NCBI RefSeq assembly: GCF_022819085.1
Contig: NZ_JALHAG010000012.1
Span: 186,001-250,000 of the forward strand
Direction: 5' to 3'
Source of the DNA: Planococcus ruber
GTDB lineage: Bacteria; Bacillota; Bacilli; Bacillales_A; Planococcaceae
DNA: 64,000 nt
Shown piece by piece: positions 8,529-16,383 of the stretch. The notes beneath the pieces were generated by a model. The model did not search any database. It was given only the letters and a program-made list of their open reading frames with translations, and was not told the origin of the DNA. Both the position numbers and the translations under genes were made by a program. How positions within the stretch are numbered: position 1 is the first letter of the stretch; the number at the start of each line of letters is the position of its first letter.

Positions 8529-9329
8529 ATGGGAAGAGAAAACAGCAATGTGTTATCGATCAAGAATTTAACGATGAGCTATGGCGGCAAAAACGTTTTG
8601 AATAACATCAACTTGGAAGTGAAGAAAGGCGAAATCATTGGATATATCGGGCCAAACGGGGCAGGGAAGAGCACGACTGTCAAGATTATGCTAGGGCTGA
8701 TTGACGATTACCAGGGAGATGTTGTGATTTTCGGACATGATATTTCATCCGGCGATCCGTCGTATAAAAAGAAAATCGGCTACGTTCCGGAAAATGCGGA
8801 AGCTTACGACAATCTGACGGCAATGGAGTATTTGATCTTTACCGGAGAGCTTTATGGCATGGAACGAGATGTCGCAGAGCTGAAAGCGGAGCGGCTGCTC
8901 GAACAGTTCGAATTGCAGGATGCCCGCCATTCGAGGCTTTCTTCGTTTTCAAAAGGCATGAAGCAAAAAGTGCTGATCACCTCGAGCCTGCTTCACGATC
9001 CGGATTTGCTGTTTTGGGATGAGCCGCTCAGCGGACTCGATGCCAACAGCATGATGGTCATCCAGGAAATCTTGGCGCAGCTCGCAGCTCAAGGGAAAAC
9101 GATCTTTTATTCCTCGCATATTATGGACTTGGTGGAGAAGATCAGCAACCGCATTGTTCTCTTAGTCAAAGGGGAAGTGGTGGCGGATGCGACGTTTGAA
9201 GAGCTGAAGGAAATGAGCGAGGAAGGTTCGCTTTCCGGGATTTTCAATCAATTAACGGGCTTTACGGAGCACCGCAGCAAAGCCCGCGATTTTGTATCGA
9301 TTGTGCAAGGAGCCGATGTGGATGCGTGA
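8529..9329 (+). CDS. ABC transporter ATP-binding protein
   Basis: This 266-residue single nucleotide-binding domain shows Walker A GPNGAGKST (41-49), a Q-loop, the signature SSFSKGMKQK (about 140-149), Walker B LLFWDE with the D-loop SGLD (about 158-168) and the switch His in SSHIMD (about 196). It resembles ABC-2-type ATPases that pair with a separate membrane protein. Its last 8 bases overlap the next gene, indicating translational coupling. The cargo is unknown. Confidence 0.9.
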   Translation: MGRENSNVLSIKNLTMSYGGKNVLNNINLEVKKGEIIGYIGPNGAGKSTTVKIMLGLIDDYQGDVVIFGHDISSGDPSYKKKIGYVPENAEAYDNLTAMEYLIFTGELYGMERDVAELKAERLLEQFELQDARHSRLSSFSKGMKQKVLITSSLLHDPDLLFWDEPLSGLDANSMMVIQEILAQLAAQGKTIFYSSHIMDLVEKISNRIVLLVKGEVVADATFEELKEMSEEGSLSGIFNQLTGFTEHRSKARDFVSIVQGADVDA

Positions 9330-10989
9330 ATTCCAAACGTTGAAAGTGCTATCCACATTTAAAAGTATTTTCATCTGGCTCGGCGTAGACTATGGGGTGA
9401 TGGAAAAAATCCTGCAAATCAAATTGACGATGGACGAACGTCGGGTACCGACGATTTTCAATGAAACCGGCAAGAAGAAAGAGGGCAATCAATTCCTGAA
9501 ATCGCTTTGGGTTTACGGTTTATACGGATTGATCCTTATTCCGTTTTTATTGCTCGGGGAGAATTATATTTTCCAGCTGAGCCTCGCTTTTGGCATGATT
9601 CTATTCATTTTGATGACATCAATGATTTCCGACTTTTCAGCGGTCCTTCTGGATGTCCGCGATAAAAACATCATCCAGACGAAGCCGGTTTCGAGAAAGA
9701 CAATGGCGGCGGCGAAAATCGTCCACATCATGATTTACATGGGGTTTGTTACGGTGGCTTTCACCGCCATTCCGTTTGTAGTGGGATTGGTGAAGCATGG
9801 TTTCCTATTTGCTGTGATTTTCCTGATTGAACTGGTATTGACCGTATTATTGGTCGTGGTCTTTACTTCCTTATTGTATTTGGTGATTTTGCGCTTTTTT
9901 GATGGCGATAAACTCAAAGACATCATCAATTACGTGCAGATCCTGCTGTCGGTCGGCGTGGTAGTGGGCTATCAAGTATTGATCCGAGCCTTTGATTTTG
10001 TGGATTTGAATTTGACGTACTCGTTTAGCTGGTGGCATGTTCTCATCCCGCCCATTTGGTACGGTGCCCCTTTTGAAGTGTTTTTAAATGGCAATTCCGC
10101 AAATTATTTGATCGCGTTTACGGTGCTTGCCGTACTAGTACCGGTGGTCGCCATCTGGCTCTATGCCAAGTTGATGCCTTCGTTTGAACGCAATTTGGAG
10201 AAATTGTTGAGCGATACGAAAAAACGGAAAAAGAAAAAGAATTGGGTGGATGAAATCGGAGCCAAGCTCTTATGCCGCTCGAAAGAAGAACGGATCTTCT
10301 TCCGTTTTGCTGCATCGATGATGAAGAAGGAACGGGAGTTTAAATTAAAAGTTTTTCCGGCGCTTGGCATGTCGCTGTTCTTTCCGTTTCTTTTCATCTT
10401 CACCTATCCGAGAGAAGGCGGTTTGGAAGAAATTTCGGGCGGAAGTATGTTCTTATTCGTCTATTTCTGCAACTTCATGATTCCGAGCCTTGTCTACATG
10501 CTTCGGTTTTCGGAAGGCTATAAAGGGGGCTGGCTATTCAGAGCAGCACCGATTGTAAAAACCTCTCGTGCTTATAGCGGGGCAATAAAAGCCTTTTTTG
10601 TGAAGTTGTATTTGCCGGTTTTTCTGGTAGTTTCTATTCTTTTTATCTGGATTTTTTCGGCGCGAATTTTACCGGATCTTGCAGCCGTCATGCTTGGCGG
10701 CCTCTTGCAAACTTTGATTACGCATAAAGTGGTGACAGAAGACGAATTTCCGTTTTCTGCATCATTCGAGTTTGCCCAGGAAGCCGGGACGGGAAAAATG
10801 CTCGTTCTCACACTGATGACTTTCGGTTTTGTACTGGCCCACTTTATCGCCATGGCAACTACGTGGGGAATTTACGTATACCTGGTTATTTTATTGGCAG
10901 CGCTTTGGATTCTTTGGAAGCGGGTGTTTCCAGAGAATAAAATACGAAGCCATGAGAGCGCGGAGCTTTCATTGGATCAGCAAGAATAA
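9322..10989 (+). CDS. ABC transporter membrane protein, partner of preceding ATPase
   Basis: The 555-residue protein has about ten to twelve membrane helices and a basic cytoplasmic loop near residue 300 (KKRKKKKN). The start is decided by the AAGGAG at 9307-9312, nine bases before the ATG at 9322; the ATG at 9316 would be too close. It overlaps the ATPase gene by 8 bp and ends at a terminator, forming a two-gene operon. I do not recognise a subfamily, so export versus import is not decided by sequence, though the ATPase type favours export. Confidence 0.85.
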   Translation: MREFQTLKVLSTFKSIFIWLGVDYGVMEKILQIKLTMDERRVPTIFNETGKKKEGNQFLKSLWVYGLYGLILIPFLLLGENYIFQLSLAFGMILFILMTSMISDFSAVLLDVRDKNIIQTKPVSRKTMAAAKIVHIMIYMGFVTVAFTAIPFVVGLVKHGFLFAVIFLIELVLTVLLVVVFTSLLYLVILRFFDGDKLKDIINYVQILLSVGVVVGYQVLIRAFDFVDLNLTYSFSWWHVLIPPIWYGAPFEVFLNGNSANYLIAFTVLAVLVPVVAIWLYAKLMPSFERNLEKLLSDTKKRKKKKNWVDEIGAKLLCRSKEERIFFRFAASMMKKEREFKLKVFPALGMSLFFPFLFIFTYPREGGLEEISGGSMFLFVYFCNFMIPSLVYMLRFSEGYKGGWLFRAAPIVKTSRAYSGAIKAFFVKLYLPVFLVVSILFIWIFSARILPDLAAVMLGGLLQTLITHKVVTEDEFPFSASFEFAQEAGTGKMLVLTLMTFGFVLAHFIAMATTWGIYVYLVILLAALWILWKRVFPENKIRSHESAELSLDQQE

Positions 10990-11002
10990 AGAAGTGGAGA
11001 AA

Positions 11003-11036
11003 GAACACATCGATAAAGGTGTGTTCTTTTTTATTT
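11003..11036 (+). terminator. Intrinsic terminator of ABC operon
   Basis: The GAACACA / TGTGTTC stem is followed by TTTTTT and closes the two-gene ABC operon. Confidence 0.85.
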
Positions 11037-11077
11037 TTTATCAAAAAAGACTTTCAATTCTGTCAATTAAGAGTTAT

Positions 11078-11098
11078 TATATATCTAATAGATATATA
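11078..11098. promoter_or_regulatory. Candidate PadR operator (21-bp palindrome)
   Basis: Perfect 10-bp arms TATATATCTA and TAGATATATA flank one central A, 22 bases before the PadR start codon. A partial third half-site (TTTTAGATA) follows at 11101-11109. PadR proteins usually repress their own promoter through AT-rich dyads, so this is a good autoregulatory site candidate. Confidence 0.6.
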
Positions 11099-11120
11099 TC
11101 TTTTAGATAGGGTGAATGAG

Positions 11121-11672
11121 TTGAAGAATTATAATCATACGACGTACGCAATTCTTGGGTTATTAACGACGGATTGCAGGTCTGGCTATGCCATCAAGCA
11201 AATGATTGACCGAAGCCTGAACCATTTTTGGAAAATCAGCTATGGCCAAATTTATCCGACGTTGAAGCTGATTGTAGACGAAGGCCTGGCAACCGTTAGT
11301 GCATCGTTCGAAGATTCGAAGCAAGGCAAAAATGAATACGAGCTGACGCCTAAAGGAAAAGAAGTGCTGAAAACTTGGCTCGAAGAACCGATAGAGCAAA
11401 TTCCGGTGGAGCGGAATGAAATTTTGCTGAAGCTTTTTTTCGGCAGCCACCAGTCGAAAGAAACAACCACTGATCAGTTGGAGGAATACAAGGCAAAGCT
11501 GGAAACCCGCTACGCGGCGTATACCGGAATTGAAGAGATGCTGCAAAATAATTATGGGGAAGGAGAGGACACGAAGTATTGGCTTTTCACCTTGGATTAC
11601 GGAAAGCGAACGACAAAAGCGGCAATCGAATGGTGCACCGTGACGCTTGAAGCGATTTCGAAGGAGGAATAG
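11121..11672 (+). CDS. PadR family transcriptional regulator
   Basis: The 183-residue protein has an N-terminal winged helix (TYAILGLLTT, SGYAIKQMID, YGQIYPTLKLIVDEGL, residues about 5-60) and a helical C-terminal dimerisation region, as in long (PadR-s1/AphA-like) members. The open frame starts at 11019 but carries an unlikely hydrophobic lead; the TTG at 11121 follows GGGTGA by five bases and gives the family's normal N-terminus. It forms a tight operon with the DUF4188 gene (2-nt gap) and has a palindrome just upstream, suggesting autoregulation. Confidence 0.88.
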   Translation: MKNYNHTTYAILGLLTTDCRSGYAIKQMIDRSLNHFWKISYGQIYPTLKLIVDEGLATVSASFEDSKQGKNEYELTPKGKEVLKTWLEEPIEQIPVERNEILLKLFFGSHQSKETTTDQLEEYKAKLETRYAAYTGIEEMLQNNYGEGEDTKYWLFTLDYGKRTTKAAIEWCTVTLEAISKEE

Positions 11673-11674
11673 AA

Positions 11675-12172
11675 ATGGGCAAAGAAGTTTTCCCCGGACG
11701 TTTCACGACCGAAAACAATGAAAACATCGTCGTCTTTCTAATTGGCATGCGGATCAACAAGCGCCGCGCAATGACTAAATGGCTCCCGGTTTTTAACGCC
11801 ATGCCCGGGATGATCAAAGAGCTCTATACCCATAAGGAAGAGCTTGGGTTCATCTCAATGGAAAATTATTTCGGCCTAAGAAGCACCGTCATGATCCAAT
11901 ACTGGCGCTCGACTGAAGACCTCATGGCGTATGCTAAAAACGACAAACACTTGGCTGCATGGAAAAACTTCAACAAAAAAATCGGCAATAACGACGCGGT
12001 CGGTATTTATCACGAAACTTATGAAGTGCCGGCAGGAAATTACGAATCCCTTTATGGGAATATGCCGCTCTACGGATTAGGAAAAGCATTAAACCACATT
12101 CCGATCACGGCAGCACGCGGTTCAGCGCGAAAGCGGTTTGACAGTGGGAAATTGAAGCAGGCGGATGTTTAA
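11675..12172 (+). CDS. DUF4188 family protein (monooxygenase-like)
   Basis: The 165-residue soluble protein begins GKEVFPGRFTTENNENIVVFLIGMRIN and holds MIQYWRSTEDLMAYAKN mid-chain, the pattern of DUF4188 proteins, which look like ferredoxin-fold heme or antibiotic-biosynthesis-type monooxygenases. Biochemical function is unknown. The ribosome site AGGAGGA lies inside the last codons of padR, so the two are co-translated. A pairing with PadR suggests response to a phenolic or other small toxic compound; that is inference. Confidence 0.8.
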   Translation: MGKEVFPGRFTTENNENIVVFLIGMRINKRRAMTKWLPVFNAMPGMIKELYTHKEELGFISMENYFGLRSTVMIQYWRSTEDLMAYAKNDKHLAAWKNFNKKIGNNDAVGIYHETYEVPAGNYESLYGNMPLYGLGKALNHIPITAARGSARKRFDSGKLKQADV

Positions 12173-12189
12173 TAGAAAAGCCAATCTAT

Positions 12190-12223
12190 AAAAAAGCTTG
12201 CCTTCAAAGAGACAAGCTTTTTC
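12190..12223 (+). terminator. Intrinsic terminator of padR operon
   Basis: The AAAAAAGCTTG / CAAGCTTTTT stem lies shortly after the DUF4188 stop codon. Confidence 0.8.
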
Positions 12224-12370
12224 CAGGTTGTCGAGAAACTAGTTGGATGAGCGCATCGACTTCTTAAATTCGCACTGCAGTGCTATGGACTTGCCCAAGA
12301 TATAGAGCAAAATACGGAGAGGATGTTTCTTGAATAAAACCTTTTTCATTTCTATTTTTTTCAGAACACT

Positions 12371-12409
12371 TAAAAAAGCTTCCGCACACACAAATGCGGA
12401 AGCTTTTGT
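12371..12409 (-). terminator. Intrinsic terminator of metallopeptidase gene
   Basis: A 13-bp stem AAAAGCTTCCGCA / TGCGGAAGCTTTT runs into a T-rich tract on the minus strand. Confidence 0.8.
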
Positions 12410-12416
12410 TTATAAA

Positions 12417-13949
12417 TCAACTAGCTGCTGGAAACTCGTTCTCCATTTTCTCCGTTACTTCCTCTAAAATGGTCTCATTGTAAATCAGTTCTTCGTCCAA
12501 AAGAATTTCATAGCCTTCCTGCAGGGAAGGGGAGTTGATCAATCCGTAAGCTTCTAAGTATGCCTCCAGCTCGTAAGCGTATGAGTCGTCAATGGCTTCT
12601 TCATCCGCTTGCTCAATCAATTCCAACGATTTCTTAGGATCGATGAGTACATAAAATTCGGCAAGTGTCATCAAATCGTCCGTCCGGTATTGCGGGCCGC
12701 TTGTTTCCAACCGTTTTTCCATAAAGGCAATCGCTTCATCCAGTTGGTCCTGCATGAGGTAAAGGTCTGTCTGCATCCAAGCGAGCCGAGCCAGCTCTTC
12801 GTCAGAAGCTTCTGCAGACAGCTCATCAATCAGCCTTTGTGCTTCTTTATAGTTTTTATTTTCCAGCGCTTTGTAGGCTGCGTCGTATGCTTCAGACTTT
12901 GCTTTGCTTTCTGCGATCAGATCATCCAGAAACGTTTTTTGGAAGTCAGCGAGCTTCATCTCCGTTGTTTCTTCCAACATTTTATAAAATTCGCTTGGCA
13001 TTTTCGCTGCGAGGAACGATTGCAATTGGTCTTCGCCATACGCATGGGCAAGCGATTCGACCGCGAGTAAACTTTGGACGTAAGGGTCGAAGTCGCGGGT
13101 GTACGTATCGTGGAAAGTGAAGTTGTGGTCCATGAGATGAAAATCAATGGCTTCCACTTCCTCTATTTCATACCAGTCGCTGCTTTCGCCTGCCAAGTAT
13201 TCAGCGGTTCCTTCTTCAAACCAAGCCGGCAGACGTGTTTCCGACAAGCCTTGTTCTGTGGAGAACAGATGGCTTTGATGATGGGTGTATTCATGAAGCA
13301 GCGTCACGTCCCATGAATACTCGTCCGGAACGAGATGAATTTCCTGCGTGTAGTAATCATAATAGCCCAGCGCGTCTTCAATGCCGGAGGCTTCAGACAA
13401 TGTGTCGAAATCATCATGGAAGACAATCGTCAGCTCGCCTTTGCTTTCATTGCCGAAAAACGCATCAATCCGCTCTTTTTCCTGGCTGAGGAGTGCATCG
13501 ACTTTATCGATTTCATCTTTTGTGGCAGTCGTATACGAATATGCAATGCCGTTTTTCTCGATTGTGCCGACGACGTTTTGGGAGGAAGCGCTGTTAAAAA
13601 ACGATAAAGCCAGGGTTTGTGTTTTTTCTGCCGCTGTAAAATCTTTCGTCAAATCTTTCGCTTCGATCAAGGTATTGGCGAGTGCAAACAGGCCAACCGC
13701 TGAACTGAAGTAGACCGTCAAAATCAGCAGGCTGGCAACTTCCATCCGGTTAGCCAAACGCAGCTTGGCGAGCTGGCCGGTGTGGAGGCCATAGAGGCTC
13801 AGGGCTACTACCGCTAAACAAAAAATGAGCAGCACCAAAGCAAGGAATAGTCCGAGGATCAACCCTTGGCTAAAGATGAGCCAATAACTGCCGATGCTGA
13901 TGCCGGTGAATAAAATCAGTAAAACGGATGCTTTTGCCAGAAACTTCAT
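12417..13949 (-). CDS. Membrane-anchored gluzincin metallopeptidase (peptidase MA-like)
   Basis: The 510-residue protein has about three membrane helices (residues 5-24, 28-53 and 70-92), then an extracellular-type domain. The zinc site is HEYTH (His219, Glu220, His223) with the third ligand in WFEEGTAEYLAG (Glu246 or Glu250), the gluzincin layout. The C-terminal 170 residues are acidic helices with TPR-like spacing and probably bind partners. The substrate is unknown. It is monocistronic, ends at a terminator, and has a 340-bp divergent promoter region upstream. Confidence 0.82.
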   Translation of the reverse strand: MKFLAKASVLLILFTGISIGSYWLIFSQGLILGLFLALVLLIFCLAVVALSLYGLHTGQLAKLRLANRMEVASLLILTVYFSSAVGLFALANTLIEAKDLTKDFTAAEKTQTLALSFFNSASSQNVVGTIEKNGIAYSYTTATKDEIDKVDALLSQEKERIDAFFGNESKGELTIVFHDDFDTLSEASGIEDALGYYDYYTQEIHLVPDEYSWDVTLLHEYTHHQSHLFSTEQGLSETRLPAWFEEGTAEYLAGESSDWYEIEEVEAIDFHLMDHNFTFHDTYTRDFDPYVQSLLAVESLAHAYGEDQLQSFLAAKMPSEFYKMLEETTEMKLADFQKTFLDDLIAESKAKSEAYDAAYKALENKNYKEAQRLIDELSAEASDEELARLAWMQTDLYLMQDQLDEAIAFMEKRLETSGPQYRTDDLMTLAEFYVLIDPKKSLELIEQADEEAIDDSYAYELEAYLEAYGLINSPSLQEGYEILLDEELIYNETILEEVTEKMENEFPAAS

Positions 13950-14187
13950 GTTGTTCTCTACTTTCTATAGGAAATTCAAACTGAATAGATACCGGATGAT
14001 AGGAAAAGAATGCTCACGGAACAGCGATCTAACTTTATCCATAGCATGGATAAATATGAATATTCTTCTATTAAGTTTTCTATAGATTAACATTTATATG
14101 TGATGGAATATATCACTTTTTTATAAGCATTTAGACCTTATTTACCGCGAAAGACCGCTATAAAAACGAAGAATTGCTTTCGATTTG

Positions 14188-14216
14188 TTTACAAACGTTT
14201 TAGGGATTGCTATAGT
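14188..14216 (+). promoter_or_regulatory. Sigma-A-type promoter
   Basis: TTTACA (14188-14193), a 17-bp spacer and TATAGT (14211-14216) precede the small membrane protein gene. The -35 box lies inside a GTTTACAAAC dyad. I see no other structure in the divergent 13950-14291 interval. Confidence 0.6.
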
Positions 14217-14291
14217 GGGCACTAATAGATTCTTACAGAAAATTGGAAAAACTGATTTTGAATGGGACTGCAAATGAAAGGAGTTTTTCTT

Positions 14292-14609
14292 ATGGAAAAT
14301 GCTATCGGCATTGCTTTTATCCTGCTGCCTATTGTCATCGTCGGGGCCATCGCGCTCTTTGTGATTCAAAGCCTCAAAGCAAAGCAAAAGAAGGGGACAC
14401 TCGATAACAAAAAAACAGCAGAAGCTCAAACCTGGCTTAACAGCTTGATTCCGCTCGGCCTGGTTTTTGGAAGCACTGGCGGTGTACTTTTCAGTCTCTT
14501 TTCCCCCGTATTCATGGGGACAGCCATTTCGCTAGGTGCGGCACTTGGTTTATTGGGCGGCTATTTCGCCTACGATCATTACAGCAAAACGAAAGAAACG
14601 CCTTCTTGA
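14292..14609 (+). CDS. Small membrane protein of unknown function
   Basis: The 105-residue protein has two or three membrane segments (about 5-25, 50-68 and 72-92) joined by a lysine-rich cytoplasmic loop (KAKQKKGTLDNKK) and a charged tail. The frame opens at 14262, but the AAAGGAG at 14278-14284 is correctly spaced for the ATG at 14292. Not recognised as a family. It is a single gene between its own promoter and a strong terminator. Confidence 0.7.
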   Translation: MENAIGIAFILLPIVIVGAIALFVIQSLKAKQKKGTLDNKKTAEAQTWLNSLIPLGLVFGSTGGVLFSLFSPVFMGTAISLGAALGLLGGYFAYDHYSKTKETPS

Positions 14610-14619
14610 ATAAAACAGG

Positions 14620-14652
14620 AAAAAGCCCGTCCGATTTTGCCGGACGGGCTTG
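14620..14652. terminator. Bidirectional intrinsic terminator
   Basis: The AAGCCCGTCCG / CGGACGGGCTT stem with A/T flanks lies between convergent genes. Confidence 0.85.
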
Positions 14653-14660
14653 ATTTAATG

Positions 14661-15305
14661 TTACCGATATTCTGCGTATAGCGCTGCCCATGTATAGGTG
14701 CCGACTACGCCATCGACTTTCAAACCTTTAGCGGCTTGATACTTTAAAACGTTTTGTTTGGTCTTTGGACCGAAGATGCCATCAACCGTGGTGGGCAGTC
14801 CATATTCATTCAGAGTCCATTGAAGCAGTTGGACTTCAATGCGTTTGCTTCCTTCACGCAGGATAAACTGATGCTCCGGCGCAATGTCCATTAAGTTCCG
14901 GAGTTTCGCCGGCAGTTCACCGTCCGGCTCTGCAGGTTTCTCGTGTTCCGCATAAAGTGCGGCCCATGTATACATGCCGACAATGCCATCGGCTTTCAAG
15001 CCTTTTTCCGCTTGGTATTTCCGGACATTCGCCAAAGTTTTATTGCCGAAAATGCCATCAACCTCTGTTTTTAATCCGTAATGATTCAAAGTCCATTGGA
15101 GGAGTTTCACTTCAATCCGTTTGCTTCCTTTACGCAGGGTAAACTGATGCTCCGGGGCAATTTTCATGAGATTTGCCAAGTTGGCTGGCAGCTTGTTTTC
15201 CTGGACAGCAGTGGTGTGGCTGGTTGCTTCCGCTGGTTGAATAGCTATGGGAGATGCGGCCAATAATCCGAATGCCAGCAACGCGGGAATCCATTTTTTC
15301 TTCAC
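14661..15305 (-). CDS. Secreted protein with two peptidoglycan-binding domains
   Basis: The 214-residue protein has a signal peptide (about 1-27, AEA cleavage site) and two PG_binding_1 domains (about 40-118 and 130-214), each ending in the typical VDGIFG...YQAEKGLKADGIVG...TWAALY pattern. The two units are nearly the same, including a distinctive NLM.IAPEHQF.LR.GSKRIEV lead-in, so the protein arose by tandem duplication. No catalytic domain is present; it probably sits in the cell wall and binds muropeptides. It is monocistronic. Confidence 0.87.
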   Translation of the reverse strand: MKKKWIPALLAFGLLAASPIAIQPAEATSHTTAVQENKLPANLANLMKIAPEHQFTLRKGSKRIEVKLLQWTLNHYGLKTEVDGIFGNKTLANVRKYQAEKGLKADGIVGMYTWAALYAEHEKPAEPDGELPAKLRNLMDIAPEHQFILREGSKRIEVQLLQWTLNEYGLPTTVDGIFGPKTKQNVLKYQAAKGLKVDGVVGTYTWAALYAEYR

Positions 15306-15440
15306 GGTTGATTCCTCCTGGATTTTATTTAGTTATCTGTATACCCGGATCATTCAGAATCGAAACGATGAGTGATTGCTTTAATTTACTTATTTTTTAT
15401 TTCCTTCATAATGAAAACAAACGTTTCTGGAGGAAGAGCC

Positions 15441-16106
15441 ATGTACGAAAAAAAGCAATACGTTTTTGAAGATGAAAAGCCTGTAGCAGCAGTGGTCCGC
15501 AATTACAGCCGGACTGATTTTCCCGAATTGATCGCAATCCAGCAGGAAAGTTTTCCGCCGCCGTTTCCGTCGGAGCTCTGGTGGAGTGAGGAGCAACTGG
15601 CGAATCACGTGGCATTGTATCCGGAAGGGGCCATCTGCGTGGAAATCGATGGGGAACTTGCCGGATCGATTACGGCGCTGCTGACGGATTTTGATCCGGC
15701 GCACCCTGAACATACGTGGGAAGAAGCGACGGACAACGGTTTTATCCGTAACCATAAGCCGGACGGCAAGACGCTTTATGTCGTCGATATTTGCATTCGC
15801 CCAAAATTCCGTTCGCTGAAGCTAGGCCATCTGTTGATGCAAGCTTTATATGAACGCACTGTGCAGGACGGGTTGGAGCGCGTGCTTGGAGGCGGCAGGA
15901 TGCCGGGCTACCGCCGCTACGCCGATAAACTTACGGCCGAACAATACGCAAAAAGCGTAATCGAAGGGAAATTGAAAGACCCGGTCATTTCGTTTTTGCT
16001 TCGCTGCGGAAGGACGCCGGTGACAGTCGTCACGAATTATTTGGAAGATGATGAATCTAGAGGGTATGCATTGTTGATGGAGTGGAAGAATCCTTTTTGG
16101 GAATAA
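15441..16106 (+). CDS. GNAT family N-acetyltransferase
   Basis: The 221-residue protein has an acetyl-CoA-binding GNAT core: YSRTDFPELIAIQQESFPPPF near the N-terminus, VDICIRPKFRSLKLGHLLMQALYE (about 115-140) as motif A, and a C-terminal strand region ending RGYALLMEWK. The frame runs back to 15372, but the GGAGG at 15429-15433 sets the start at ATG 15441. The acceptor substrate is unknown. It is a single gene with its own terminator. Confidence 0.85.
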   Translation: MYEKKQYVFEDEKPVAAVVRNYSRTDFPELIAIQQESFPPPFPSELWWSEEQLANHVALYPEGAICVEIDGELAGSITALLTDFDPAHPEHTWEEATDNGFIRNHKPDGKTLYVVDICIRPKFRSLKLGHLLMQALYERTVQDGLERVLGGGRMPGYRRYADKLTAEQYAKSVIEGKLKDPVISFLLRCGRTPVTVVTNYLEDDESRGYALLMEWKNPFWE

Positions 16107-16149
16107 GTATTGTAGAAGAAATGCATTTCCTCGAGTCACTCCATCTGAC

Positions 16150-16187
16150 AAAAAGATTGGACAGTTTTCTGTCCAATCTTTTTTTTG
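16150..16187 (+). terminator. Intrinsic terminator
   Basis: AAAAGATTGGACAG-ttt-CTGTCCAATCTTTTTTTT forms a long stem with a U-tract after the GNAT gene. Confidence 0.9.
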
Positions 16188-16247
16188 CACTTGCCAAAGC
16201 TGAGCAGAATGCTTATCTTGAATTATTAGAAAAATCCGCAAATATGT

Positions 16248-16276
16248 TTGACATGGTAAATATGGATTGTTAAAAT
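16248..16276 (+). promoter_or_regulatory. Sigma-A-type promoter of yfcC-M20 operon
   Basis: TTGACA (16248-16253), a 17-bp spacer and TAAAAT (16271-16276) lie about 108 bp before the permease start, leaving an untranslated leader of roughly 100 nt. Confidence 0.7.
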
Positions 16277-16383
16277 TATTATTGGAAAATAATGAAAATA
16301 AAAAGAAATCGGTATATGGGATTACAGGCGAGGAAAGTCAATCTTTCTTCTCGAAAGTATTGATTTCAAAAGGAGAAGGAGAT

